A DNA stretch of 64,000 nucleotides, from NCBI GenBank assembly GCA_964531225.1, contig CAZHDB010000004.1, forward strand, positions 31,691 through 95,690. The letters are read 5' to 3'. The translations under genes were made by a program, and so were the position numbers. This DNA comes from CAZHDB01 sp964531225 (GTDB taxonomy: Archaea > Thermoproteota > Thermoprotei_A > Sulfolobales > Desulfurococcaceae). The notes beneath the pieces are model-generated. The model was not told where the DNA came from. It saw only the letters and a list, made by a program, of their open reading frames with translations, and searched no databases. This document shows, one piece after another, positions 45,068 through 53,918 of this stretch (position 1 is its first letter; each line of letters opens with the position of its first letter).

Positions 45068-46361
45068 ATATAAAATATCAGCAACAATTAATTACATAAT
45101 CATATTCATCTTAATTATTATTAATATACCGATCAACTTAACATTTGCCTATTCTATTGATAATGTAAATATTTATATAAATGTAAATTATAATAAAAAT
45201 GTAACGTATATATTGGAAGCAGATCTTGTCTTTACTGAATTTCAGAATATATCATCTATAGAGGCCTACATGAAATACAATAAATTAGATTATGAATACA
45301 AGTCAAAGATCGCTTTTATGGATAATCTCGCCCTAAAAAGTAGAATACAGAATTATTCATGGAGAATGGAAGATCTAAGGATTCTGAAGAAAAGTAAGAA
45401 CGCATATCGTATAGACTACGAGAGAAACATTCTTTATAATGGTGATGATTTAAGTAATACCAGTCTTAGCATGGAAATGACTGTACATAAACCCTTGAAC
45501 AATTATATTTCGATAAATTCTATTATGGAGATTAAAACTACTAATTTAGATGATATACTCCAATTCAATATAACCATACTGTTGTTTAGGAATATTGCTA
45601 AGAACGCCTCAATTACTACTAAATACTATACAGAGAATAATAATGTTACTTATTACATTGGATGGGCTAATATAACGAATGCAGTACTAAATATTACTAG
45701 CACATCAAATGAGATCGTTAAATATTATCTTGGTTCATATGCTCCAATAATTCTTATTGATAATCCAATTGAAGTTCTTAAGTTAATTGAAGAGCTCCAT
45801 ATAAGCACGTTATATACTGATAAAACATTTTTATTTGAACAGAAAAGTAGTGGCCCAATCTCCACTCTACTCTTAAATAAAACACCATTATATGTTGGGA
45901 TAGACGGCAATATTGACAGCTATTTATTGAAGCCTCCTAAGGCTTATCCAGTTCACGGATCATATAATTTTATTACTGAAATTACTGAAAATAATGAACT
46001 ATATGGCAAACTCTATGTAGAGTATGTTTATAATTATGGATACAGGTTTGTAAATGAGTTCTTTGAAGATATTGGATCATATATTGACAATAATATTGCT
46101 AGTAGGGTTAACATATTTAGGATTAACTTAAGGATCTCGAATGGGACTTTAGTGTATGGTTCAAATACTTATAACGAACTATACCTTGATCATAGAAATT
46201 ATACATTACTTTACAATATTATCTATAATATTGAAGAGCGTAAAGGTGTGGATTCTAAGCAAGTTATTGATTATGTATTAATAACTATAGTTCTAATGGT
46301 AGTAATTGCCGTAGCTATACCTATATATTACTTGCTATTACATAGGAGAAAGAAACTGTAG
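45060..46361 (+). CDS. Secreted, C-terminally anchored protein of unknown function
   Basis: 433 aa. A signal-like hydrophobic segment lies at residues ~10-31 and a single TM helix with an RRKKL tail at the C-terminus, so the ~370-residue middle faces outside the cell. That part is beta-rich with many N-x-S/T sites (for instance NVT, NIS, NTS, NIT), so it is probably heavily N-glycosylated. No family recognised. ATG with GGTG upstream; it overlaps DUF429 and may share its transcript. Confidence 0.7.
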   Translation: MVRYKISATINYIIIFILIIINIPINLTFAYSIDNVNIYINVNYNKNVTYILEADLVFTEFQNISSIEAYMKYNKLDYEYKSKIAFMDNLALKSRIQNYSWRMEDLRILKKSKNAYRIDYERNILYNGDDLSNTSLSMEMTVHKPLNNYISINSIMEIKTTNLDDILQFNITILLFRNIAKNASITTKYYTENNNVTYYIGWANITNAVLNITSTSNEIVKYYLGSYAPIILIDNPIEVLKLIEELHISTLYTDKTFLFEQKSSGPISTLLLNKTPLYVGIDGNIDSYLLKPPKAYPVHGSYNFITEITENNELYGKLYVEYVYNYGYRFVNEFFEDIGSYIDNNIASRVNIFRINLRISNGTLVYGSNTYNELYLDHRNYTLLYNIIYNIEERKGVDSKQVIDYVLITIVLMVVIAVAIPIYYLLLHRRKKL

Positions 46362-46374
46362 TGTCTTAGAGGAT

Positions 46375-47316
46375 TTATCTAATAATTTTCTCGATTAAAG
46401 TATGGATGTAATGTAATAGATATTCTATTCTCCACAGGGACATCATTTTCACTTTAAACGGTATCTTAATCTTTGCCCCACTAGCTTTAACATGTCCTCC
46501 TCCCCCAAGCTTTACAGCAAGTTCTCTAACATTATACCCAGTTGATCTAAAGCTTAGCTTTCCATCTCTACTTACAATAACAGCTATATCTGCATTTGCT
46601 CTACCAAGTGCTAATGATGCCATGAAGCTTGAGTCAACAAGATCGTTGTATGGTATATAAACTATTTTTAGCCCATTAATATTCCTAATATAGAGATTAC
46701 GGATAACATCATTATAGGCCTTTAATTCTTTTTCTAATTTAGCTACAATATTCTCTGTGAACTCATTTTTCCACAAAATACCTTGGGACAATGTATCAAT
46801 TACATGGAGTCTCCATGAATTCTGTTCCCTTCTTCTAACAAGTCTTAAATACCAAGGTCCTCTCCAATGATCGAATTTCCATAAGTCTCCCGCACACACT
46901 CCTTTTACAAGTTCATCAATAAAATCTTGTTCAACATCTACTCTCTTTCTTGGAGCGTATTTGGCAACAACTCCTGTTGCACACGTACTTCGGTCAATAT
47001 AGAGTTTAGTACCAATGGCTTTCATTCCGTTAATCCATTCATTTTCCCATACATGATGATCATACCATTCGACTTCGATCCCCCTATTAATGATCTTCTC
47101 TAAGCTTTTACTTATTAACGGGTAAAAACTATTATTCATGCCAAGGTCCATGAATACTATTTTATCCGTCCTAATACCTACAAGACGTTTAATAGTTCGA
47201 TCTATTAAATACGGCTCTGAAAAATAGATCTTTTCCGGTTTTTCTCCTTGCAGATATATGTATAGTGCCGCACTACCTACTCCATCAATGTCTGTATGTG
47301 TCACTATGTGATACAT
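46375..47316 (-). CDS. DHH-family phosphoesterase
   Basis: 313 aa. Motif I HTDIDGVGSA, DLGMN (DxD-like), motif III YDHHVWE and the C-terminal DHHA1 motif GGGGHVKASGAKI define a Mn-dependent phosphoesterase of the RecJ/NrnA/GdpP group; it might hydrolyse nanoRNA or cyclic dinucleotides. I start at ATG 47316, which has GGTGAT exactly six bases before it; the longer reading from 47403 adds 29 basic residues and swallows the ribosome site. Confidence 0.88.
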   Translation of the reverse strand: MYHIVTHTDIDGVGSAALYIYLQGEKPEKIYFSEPYLIDRTIKRLVGIRTDKIVFMDLGMNNSFYPLISKSLEKIINRGIEVEWYDHHVWENEWINGMKAIGTKLYIDRSTCATGVVAKYAPRKRVDVEQDFIDELVKGVCAGDLWKFDHWRGPWYLRLVRRREQNSWRLHVIDTLSQGILWKNEFTENIVAKLEKELKAYNDVIRNLYIRNINGLKIVYIPYNDLVDSSFMASLALGRANADIAVIVSRDGKLSFRSTGYNVRELAVKLGGGGHVKASGAKIKIPFKVKMMSLWRIEYLLHYIHTLIEKIIR

Positions 47317-47427
47317 TAGATAATCACCTGTTTTCTTCTTGGAGTTCATTGTATTTCGTATTCTTCTATTAATAGTCTTTACCCATAAATAGGTATTTAG
47401 CACACCTATATGATAGGGAGTATGTAA

Positions 47428-48663
47428 TTGGTAAAGCCACCAATAGAACTATGTGTAAGGTGTAAGGGAGCACGTAATCTGTGTGGGCTTGGCTATTGTC
47501 CATTATTAGCTGGTTTAAGGGCTAAAGTAATTAGTTTACAAAGTATTCGAGGGCTAGATGTAGAGGGGAGCACTCCTCCATCGATAATTGTTGGAGAGAA
47601 GGGGTATCCGAGGATTAGACTATATTATGCAGTGCCGCCTGGAATAATTGGTGATGAAGCTAGAAATTATGATAATCCTAGTCAATGGCATATGAGGAAA
47701 AATCTAGGGGAAATTATTGAGCTTAGAAGTAGGTTGCTTCATATCGTCTTACCGACTAGAGTATATGATCCATATAAACTTTATGAGACAGAGATTGGAC
47801 TAGCAGTTGTATCTGAGCGACCTGTAGATACAGAGGCCTTACTGAGAAAGAAGCCTATTCCTAGACTAGTATTTGATCCATTAACTCCGCCAAGAGGACC
47901 AACTGCACCTGCTAGAATAGTTAAAGTAACGGGAAACCCAGTTATACCAAAGCCTATTGAGAAAATCATATGGGATGATATAAAGGCTGAGGAGGCTATT
48001 TATAGGCTCTATAGGAACGGCCTTGATTTCTACACGATAGTTCGTGCTCTAACGATCGGTTTTTTAGGTAGAACTGGGCAGAGAAGACTCGTCCCTACTA
48101 GATGGGGTATTACAGCAGTCGATCAAATGATCTCGAATAAATTATTGAGTAGAATCAGAAAATACAAACCAATAAGTGATCTCCTTGTGTTTTATAGTGA
48201 GTACTTGTATAACAAGTACATGATATTACTTGTACCAGGTGGCTACCGTGGATTATGGATAGAAGTATGGCAGCCTAGAAGTTTATGGAATCCGCATGTA
48301 GAGCCAGCTGTTTTAACCGTATATGATAATTATCGTGGAGAGCCAAATATTATGGATGGAGGTTATCTAGCTGCTAGAACCAGTGTACTGGAATATCTTG
48401 ATCGTATTAAGAGACAAGCACGCGTTGTAATACTTAGAGAAATTTTACCTCAATATATGTTTCCAGTTGGTAATTGGCAGATTCGTTTGACAGTTAAAAA
48501 GGCTTTGGATTATGTCCCAATTATGAAGAATCCGTCTATTCATGAAGTAAAAGACTTTATTGATAAGAAATTTGTAAAAATACCCAGGAAGGTCATTGAT
48601 TTAATTTTATCATTCACATACTTGTTTAATCAGAAAATATTAGATAAATGGTTTAAAGCCTAG
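47428..48663 (+). CDS. Nre family DNA repair protein
   Basis: 411 aa, archaeal Nre family (DUF650/DUF651), implicated in repair of DNA damage with PCNA. The N-terminal CVRCKGARNLCGLGYC is the typical Cys cluster. Central STPPSIIVGEKGYPRI, MRKNLGEIIELRSRL and LTPPRGPTAPA are family blocks. The last residues NQKILDKWF fit the PCNA-interaction pattern QxxLxxWF. TTG start. Divergent from the DHH gene. Confidence 0.88.
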   Translation: MVKPPIELCVRCKGARNLCGLGYCPLLAGLRAKVISLQSIRGLDVEGSTPPSIIVGEKGYPRIRLYYAVPPGIIGDEARNYDNPSQWHMRKNLGEIIELRSRLLHIVLPTRVYDPYKLYETEIGLAVVSERPVDTEALLRKKPIPRLVFDPLTPPRGPTAPARIVKVTGNPVIPKPIEKIIWDDIKAEEAIYRLYRNGLDFYTIVRALTIGFLGRTGQRRLVPTRWGITAVDQMISNKLLSRIRKYKPISDLLVFYSEYLYNKYMILLVPGGYRGLWIEVWQPRSLWNPHVEPAVLTVYDNYRGEPNIMDGGYLAARTSVLEYLDRIKRQARVVILREILPQYMFPVGNWQIRLTVKKALDYVPIMKNPSIHEVKDFIDKKFVKIPRKVIDLILSFTYLFNQKILDKWFKA

Positions 48664-48737
48664 ACTATATATCGTGTACCTAACTAGATTGTATTTACTA
48701 AAAATTATAAAAATACTAGACGTTGGGAGAAGGCATA

Positions 48738-48748
48738 TTTTTATAAAA
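48738..48748 (+). promoter_or_regulatory. TATA box upstream of the 48805 gene
   Basis: TTTTTATAAAA lies about 57 bases before the ATG, predicting a short leader that contains GAGTGA. Confidence 0.45.
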
Positions 48749-48804
48749 GCGAACTTGAATTCTAAGTATATAGACTTGGTGTATTTAAGGATAGAGTGAG
48801 CCTA

Positions 48805-49941
48805 ATGGGGTATCTAGCTAAATTAAATGAGAAAATAATGATTTTATATAGAATGTTAGGACGCATCTATCCTAAATTATCCATTTTGTTACTTAGTTCA
48901 ATATTAGCATATATAATATTTTTCTCACTTTATAAATTAATCTTTATCAATATATATATGATTATATATGCTATATTTGCTTTTTACTACATAATACTTT
49001 CTTTAATAATTTATAGTGAAACGAAAGGATATTATAAGGAGAGCTTCATATATTCAATCCATGCAGTAGGTTTAATCTATAGTTTATTTTTAATTGGGCT
49101 ATCTTATTTATTAGAAATGCTTAATTTCCATAACATTTCTAGAATAATCCTCGTATTCTCCATATTGCCTATACTTGGTTATCTAATTCTTAATTTCTTT
49201 AAACGTAAAGTAACTGTTGATTATAGACAGATAATTTTTCGCCCCACATTTATCTCTAGTCAACCAATTATACTCTTAATAGCGGTTATTATAGTATACA
49301 TTCTCAAGATACTCGGATATAATGATCTAATAATTCATCTCCCATTGTTGCTAGCGTCAGTTCTCATAATACGTCTTCTAGAATTTAGAAGTAAGAAAGA
49401 AGATGTGACAGTATTTGTTTCCAAAGTATATGATATATTTAAATATATTATTGAACATAGGAGTGGTCCATTAATTGTACTTATTGAATCTAGATCTAGA
49501 AAAGGTATTTCCTATGAATCCTTCTCCGATCTATTAAGGAAATATATTAGCTTAGAGAATAAAGGTGTTGTTGAATTTGTGCCTAGTGATAGTATTAAAA
49601 CATCTCTCATAAGTAGAAATGATCATGGAAAGACTTTACCTCCTGTAATTATTAAATATAAAGGCCAATATATTTATGAAGATGTTTTTAGAAGATTAAC
49701 TAGAGTTATTGATAGGATTAAAAATGAACTAGGTAACAACGTTAATGGCCTAGTTTTCATATTAAGAACTAGTATTCTTGAGCGACTACCTGGTTCTTCT
49801 CATTTAAAATATCTTTGGTTTAGAACCTTCGTTGATTTGTTGGATGAAAACTATACACTTATATTAATTAATGATACACCTAGAAAATTGAATCTAGGAC
49901 CTATCGAGTATTTTATATCATTTGTTATTCACATTGATTAA
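48805..49941 (+). CDS. Six-TM membrane protein with cytosolic C-terminal domain
   Basis: 378 aa. Six hydrophobic helices within residues ~25-195, then a ~180-residue soluble domain beginning VTVFVSKVYDIFKYIIEH. This domain has the strand-helix order GPLIVLIESRSRKGISYESF...VNGLVFILRTSILERLPG...YTLILINDTP, vaguely like DUF835 (a RecA/KaiC-derived domain). I prefer ATG 48805 over GTG 48796. Layout matches the protein at 51372, and both flank the KaiC gene. Confidence 0.6.
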   Translation: MGYLAKLNEKIMILYRMLGRIYPKLSILLLSSILAYIIFFSLYKLIFINIYMIIYAIFAFYYIILSLIIYSETKGYYKESFIYSIHAVGLIYSLFLIGLSYLLEMLNFHNISRIILVFSILPILGYLILNFFKRKVTVDYRQIIFRPTFISSQPIILLIAVIIVYILKILGYNDLIIHLPLLLASVLIIRLLEFRSKKEDVTVFVSKVYDIFKYIIEHRSGPLIVLIESRSRKGISYESFSDLLRKYISLENKGVVEFVPSDSIKTSLISRNDHGKTLPPVIIKYKGQYIYEDVFRRLTRVIDRIKNELGNNVNGLVFILRTSILERLPGSSHLKYLWFRTFVDLLDENYTLILINDTPRKLNLGPIEYFISFVIHID

Positions 49942-50410
49942 CTAGGTTAGTACATAGAATAATAACTCTTCTTATAGGTTTAATCAATTTCTCAATTCAT
50001 TAGAGAAATATTGAATAATTATTGCTTAAATGTTATATTGTGTTATGATAGAGTTAACATTTTGGCTGTTCATTGGACCCTGGTTTAAGCTTTATAATTA
50101 CTATATTTGTTTTCTTTCATGGTTTAGCTTGAATTCTTTCTAATATTATTAGTGAATAGTTTGGTTACTTTTTAATAAGTGGAAACTTGTGTATAGGAAT
50201 TATTGTTGAATGTTATTAGCCTTAGGAAGCGGAAGCTCTTAGGTCACCTAGAGATCTGAAAACCTATAAGTCGGGCGAACCTTCTTAAATTAGTTGAGTC
50301 AACTCTAGGCAAATTCTATTAGATATCTACTTTTTATAAAGATAACGGCATAGTTATTACGAAAACTATTAATCCTATATATTCATAAATATAGTGTAGG
50401 TGATAATAGT
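49942..50410 (+). other. 469-base intergenic region with a GC-richer structured patch
   Basis: No convincing gene in any frame. Positions ~50218-50282 are richer in GC than the surroundings. They contain a tandem GGAAGC, a hairpin CTCTTAGG/CCTAGAG (one bulge, around 50235-50251) and GTCGGGCGAACC; a perfect odd palindrome AGTTGA-G-TCAACT follows at 50292-50304. An unclassified structured RNA is possible. TTTTTATAAAG at 50330-50340 is a good TATA box for the KaiC gene. Confidence 0.3.
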
Positions 50411-51112
50411 ATGTCTTATAGAATTATACCAACCGGAATACCGGGATTAGATAGGGCTATTGGAGGGGGATTTACAAGACCTGGTTTAGTTTATGTAGTA
50501 GGTCATCCCGGTACCGGCAAGACAATAATGTGTATTCATTACGCTTATAATAGAGCTATTAAATATGGTGAAAAAACCAAGTATTTAACACTGACTGAGC
50601 CTAAGGATCTTCTTATACAGCGGATAAAACTTCTAAAGTTCGATAAACTTGATGAGTTTCTAAATGAGTATTTAAGCCTTGAAGAAGCATTGCCATTAGC
50701 TGATTATAGAGTAATTATCCGTGTTATTGAACGCGTTCTAGAAGACATATCTAGGGGTAGCTATGCTAATCTAGTAATAGACAGTCTTTCGTCACTTGTA
50801 AGAGGCTTGTCGCCTCAAGAAGTAGCAAGTATTCTTCAAATGATCTTTAAAGAAGTTACGGGTCAAGACATTACAACAATAATTGTTGGAGAAATACCAT
50901 TATTTGCAGAAATAAAATTGCCTGGTGTCGAAGAGTTTATTGCAGATATTGTAATTAGACTTGATTACGTAGATATTCATGGAGAGAGACTTGCTGTAAG
51001 AATGACTCCTATTAAGATGAGAATAGGCGCTATTGATAGAAAATACTATGAAGTGGCAGTTGATGAAAGAGGCTTTAATGTTATTGGTGAATTACCAAGT
51101 AGGAGTTTTTGA
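50411..51112 (+). CDS. KaiC-like RecA-superfamily ATPase
   Basis: 233 aa single KaiC domain. IPTGIPGLDRAIGGG, Walker A GHPGTGKT (31-38), the Glu of LTLTEPK and Walker B NLVIDSLSSL are present. Single-domain archaeal KaiC proteins include ArlH of the archaellum motor and other signalling ATPases; this one is not clearly ArlH. The ATG has GGTGAT six bases upstream. Located between two multi-TM proteins with DUF835-like tails and 3.6 kb from the secretion ATPase, so a regulatory role in filament assembly is an inference. Confidence 0.85.
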   Translation: MSYRIIPTGIPGLDRAIGGGFTRPGLVYVVGHPGTGKTIMCIHYAYNRAIKYGEKTKYLTLTEPKDLLIQRIKLLKFDKLDEFLNEYLSLEEALPLADYRVIIRVIERVLEDISRGSYANLVIDSLSSLVRGLSPQEVASILQMIFKEVTGQDITTIIVGEIPLFAEIKLPGVEEFIADIVIRLDYVDIHGERLAVRMTPIKMRIGAIDRKYYEVAVDERGFNVIGELPSRSF

Positions 51113-51291
51113 ATTATATAGATCTAATAGTACTTTATCATGGAATATCACAGATGTCATAGTTCTAATAAATGTTTCTCAAGGCAATGAAATGTATTCT
51201 TAGCTTAAATTTATAAAATAGATAATTGGCAGAAAAAATTAATAGAGAGGGCATGGTTATTTGTTAAAATAAGGATGCGCTGAGAATAGGT

Positions 51292-51375
51292 ATGACAATA
51301 TTGTCTAGCATTAGATTATCATATTTCAAGATCCCAGGATTACTCTTAAGCTTATTGAGAGAGTGTGTAAGTTGA
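51292..51375 (+). CDS. Possible 27-residue leader ORF
   Basis: An ATG at 51292 opens 27 codons (MTILSSIRLSYFKIPGLLL...) ending TGA 51373-51375, which overlaps TTG 51372, a possible start of the next gene (TTGA overlap, the coupling seen elsewhere here). There is no clear ribosome site; a TTAAAATAAG about 25 bases upstream would allow a leaderless message. Could be chance. Confidence 0.2.
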   Translation: MTILSSIRLSYFKIPGLLLSLLRECVS

Positions 51376-52847
51376 TATTTCTTGTAGATAGAGGATCTAT
51401 CTTTAAATCTATCTTTAAATATTATGGACTATTCTCATTATTTATAAGTATAATATCTTTGTTAATTTCGATTTCATTCATATATATTGATATAGAATTA
51501 TTTAAGTATAAATTTATCATACACGATCCATTATCAATAATATACCTCACTTTTGGCATAATTATTTCCTCATTTATGGTGCATTTATTGAATAGATTGT
51601 TTAAAGTTTATGCCTTCTTACCGAATAAATCTGCTTATAAGAGATTTTTTATTATCATTTTATACTTAATCGAAATATTCATAATTATATCCATTCTTGA
51701 CGAAATATTTCCTGCAATGGTTCTAGGATTATTAAGAGGTATACACTATATATTGTTGGCTACCGTATTATCTTTATTCGTGATTAAATTAGAGGCTTTA
51801 GGAATTAAAACACAATATACTTTAGATTCCAAGAGCATGATGGAAAGCGAATTTAAAATATTTAATGAATTGTCAATAAGTATCATAATATTATGGCTAG
51901 CTTTCGGCATAGTCTCGCTGTGGAGTATTCCGCTATTTGAGAAAATATATCTTTCACTAGCTGGGATCAAGGCCATTGATTATTTTTTGTTAGCATTAAC
52001 TATTATGATAGGCTTGGCATCCATTTACATTTTGTGTAGGGCAGGTGAACCAATTATTCCTAGCTTATTATTTAAATCATTAATTGCTTTAAGTATCGTT
52101 TTGTCAATCATTTTATCAAAAACACTATTTTACGATGTATATGCAACAATGTTTACTAAGATGATCGAGATAATGTCTTTTATGATTTTTACAGCGTTTT
52201 TCTCATCTATTCTTGACAAAATTACTTTTGCTTTATCCTTGTCAAAAGAATCATTATTAGAAGTACCTCTAAAAGAGCCTAAAGTCATTACTATTGAATA
52301 TCATCTGACATCTTTTGGTTCGGATAAGTCATTACTTGCCAAGGCATTAGTCGATAAATTAACCGAACCTTCAGAATTAGGTAGAGAAATAGATCGTTTC
52401 GATTCAATCTTAATATATACTATCCGCGGAAGTCCCTTGATCGACTATTTGGAAGGAAACCTTATGTATTACCTTACTGATGAGGAGGGGAAAAGCAGTA
52501 TTCCAATATATACAATTACGTTGTCTAGATCCTTGACATTACCTAAGCTTTATCCCACTGGTAAAGATATTTGGAGATACGAAGTAGGTATAGATCCAAC
52601 ATACACTCCTTACGTTATTGAGAGAATTAGGAAGGAAAAACGGTCTAAAAATATGCTTGTCATTATAGAGAATCCAGTAGATCTTATTAACTTGATCGGC
52701 TTTAAGAGATTTTATGAATTATTACACTCTATAATTGAGAGATTAAGGTCAAGTGATATACTCGTTATATTTACTCCCATAGATCTTATTGATGAGAAGG
52801 CACTCAATGCTTTAAGAAACATAGCGATGAAAGTAATAATGATATAA
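51372..52847 (+). CDS. Eight-TM membrane protein with DUF835-like C-terminus
   Basis: 491 aa from TTG 51372 (494 from GTG 51363). About eight hydrophobic helices span residues ~15-295. The soluble ~190-residue tail (VITIEYHLTSFG, NMLVIIENPVDLINLIGFKRFYELLHSIIERLRSSDILVIF as two strands around a helix, ending PIDLIDEKALNAL) follows the DUF835 pattern. DUF835 domains often accompany sensory and KaiC-type proteins in archaea. Probably a membrane signal transducer; ligand unknown. Confidence 0.65.
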   Translation: MIFLVDRGSIFKSIFKYYGLFSLFISIISLLISISFIYIDIELFKYKFIIHDPLSIIYLTFGIIISSFMVHLLNRLFKVYAFLPNKSAYKRFFIIILYLIEIFIIISILDEIFPAMVLGLLRGIHYILLATVLSLFVIKLEALGIKTQYTLDSKSMMESEFKIFNELSISIIILWLAFGIVSLWSIPLFEKIYLSLAGIKAIDYFLLALTIMIGLASIYILCRAGEPIIPSLLFKSLIALSIVLSIILSKTLFYDVYATMFTKMIEIMSFMIFTAFFSSILDKITFALSLSKESLLEVPLKEPKVITIEYHLTSFGSDKSLLAKALVDKLTEPSELGREIDRFDSILIYTIRGSPLIDYLEGNLMYYLTDEEGKSSIPIYTITLSRSLTLPKLYPTGKDIWRYEVGIDPTYTPYVIERIRKEKRSKNMLVIIENPVDLINLIGFKRFYELLHSIIERLRSSDILVIFTPIDLIDEKALNALRNIAMKVIMI

Positions 52848-53002
52848 AATACCGTATTGTCTCATTAATGTACACATTTAAAATGTTTCCAACACTTAAC
52901 AATTATGTATAGATACAAATAGCAGATGATGAATGCAATGAAGTCTTGTCTAGGATTGGATTAAAAATCCAGTGATTAATAACAAATACACTTAGATATG
53001 GG

Positions 53003-53809
53003 GTGTACAGCTATAAGTTGAGTAGGAATACAGAGATCTATGATATTATATCTAAGCTCTCTCTAGATCTAAAAAGGATGGAGCTACTTAGAGATATAAC
53101 TTTCGAAGCAGACTTATTAAGGAGAAGCCGTTTTCTAGAGAAAAGAAACATGGATATAGATGGATTATTTAAATTCTTAGAAAGATTTATCGTAGGAAAG
53201 TACTTATTGACGGCAAACATTAACAATAAAAGATATGTTATGTATGTAGAAAACGGTAAAATAGTTTCACTAGCTCTATCAGATCCTTCTAGTGGTAGTA
53301 GATATGTTGGTCTTAGAGCTCTGGCTAATTTTATATCAAAACTTTTGAAGGGTAATATTCAAGTTAGAATATTTATTATTGAAGAAGAAAAAGTAAAGAA
53401 AGAGAGTCCACCACGTGAAGTGTCTGAAGGAGGAGCAATTCCTATAAAGAGGCCTACTATTGATAAAATGAGGCAACTTGCAAATCTAGCTACTAAGCAA
53501 CGTAGAATTATAGAGAGGCGTGTTATTGAGAAAGAAAAAACAGCTGATGCAGAAAAATTAAAGGAATTAAGGAAAAAACTCGAAGATGTATTGGGAGAAT
53601 TACTTAATTATCACGGATATAGACTAGTTAATATCAAGATCGATGTAGAGAATTCTGATATATACATAGAACTTGATATAAAGAAGAAAAAGCTATTTGG
53701 TGCAACTGATCCTAAAAAGTTGAAGAAAAAAGTCGAGGAAGAAACCGAGATACTTTTTAATATGCTTGATCTAAGTAGTGGTTTTAAAATAGAGATTAAG
53801 AAACTATAG
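53003..53809 (+). CDS. Unknown protein with PATAN-like and coiled segments
   Basis: 268 aa. Residues ~50-115 (FLERFIVGKYLLTANINNKRYVMYVENGKIVSLAL) have the pattern of a DUF2226/PATAN-like effector domain. A charged linker and coiled helix (KMRQLANLATKQRRIIERRVIEKEK) follow, then a C-terminal alpha-beta domain with IKIDVENSDIYIELDIKKKK. Family assignment is tentative. GTG start in GGGGTG. In line with the DUF835-like gene upstream and the ACT-V4R gene downstream. Confidence 0.5.
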   Translation: MYSYKLSRNTEIYDIISKLSLDLKRMELLRDITFEADLLRRSRFLEKRNMDIDGLFKFLERFIVGKYLLTANINNKRYVMYVENGKIVSLALSDPSSGSRYVGLRALANFISKLLKGNIQVRIFIIEEEKVKKESPPREVSEGGAIPIKRPTIDKMRQLANLATKQRRIIERRVIEKEKTADAEKLKELRKKLEDVLGELLNYHGYRLVNIKIDVENSDIYIELDIKKKKLFGATDPKKLKKKVEEETEILFNMLDLSSGFKIEIKKL

Positions 53810-53918
53810 TTTCCAAAATTATTTATGTCAAGTACTTGTTACGGCAATTATATTTTTATTCTTAGGAATACAATTTAATTAATGTATAAATTAACAATAG
53901 TTAACTAGTGTGATAGAA

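Noticed and set aside
50225..50285. Possible tRNA or tRNA relic (a D-arm-like GCTC...GAG and a GGGCGAACC end)
   Set aside because: No acceptor stem, no anticodon stem pairing and no TTCGA T-loop.
52940..52990. GATGATGA before the 53003 gene as a C/D box sRNA
   Set aside because: Good C box but no D or D' box downstream.
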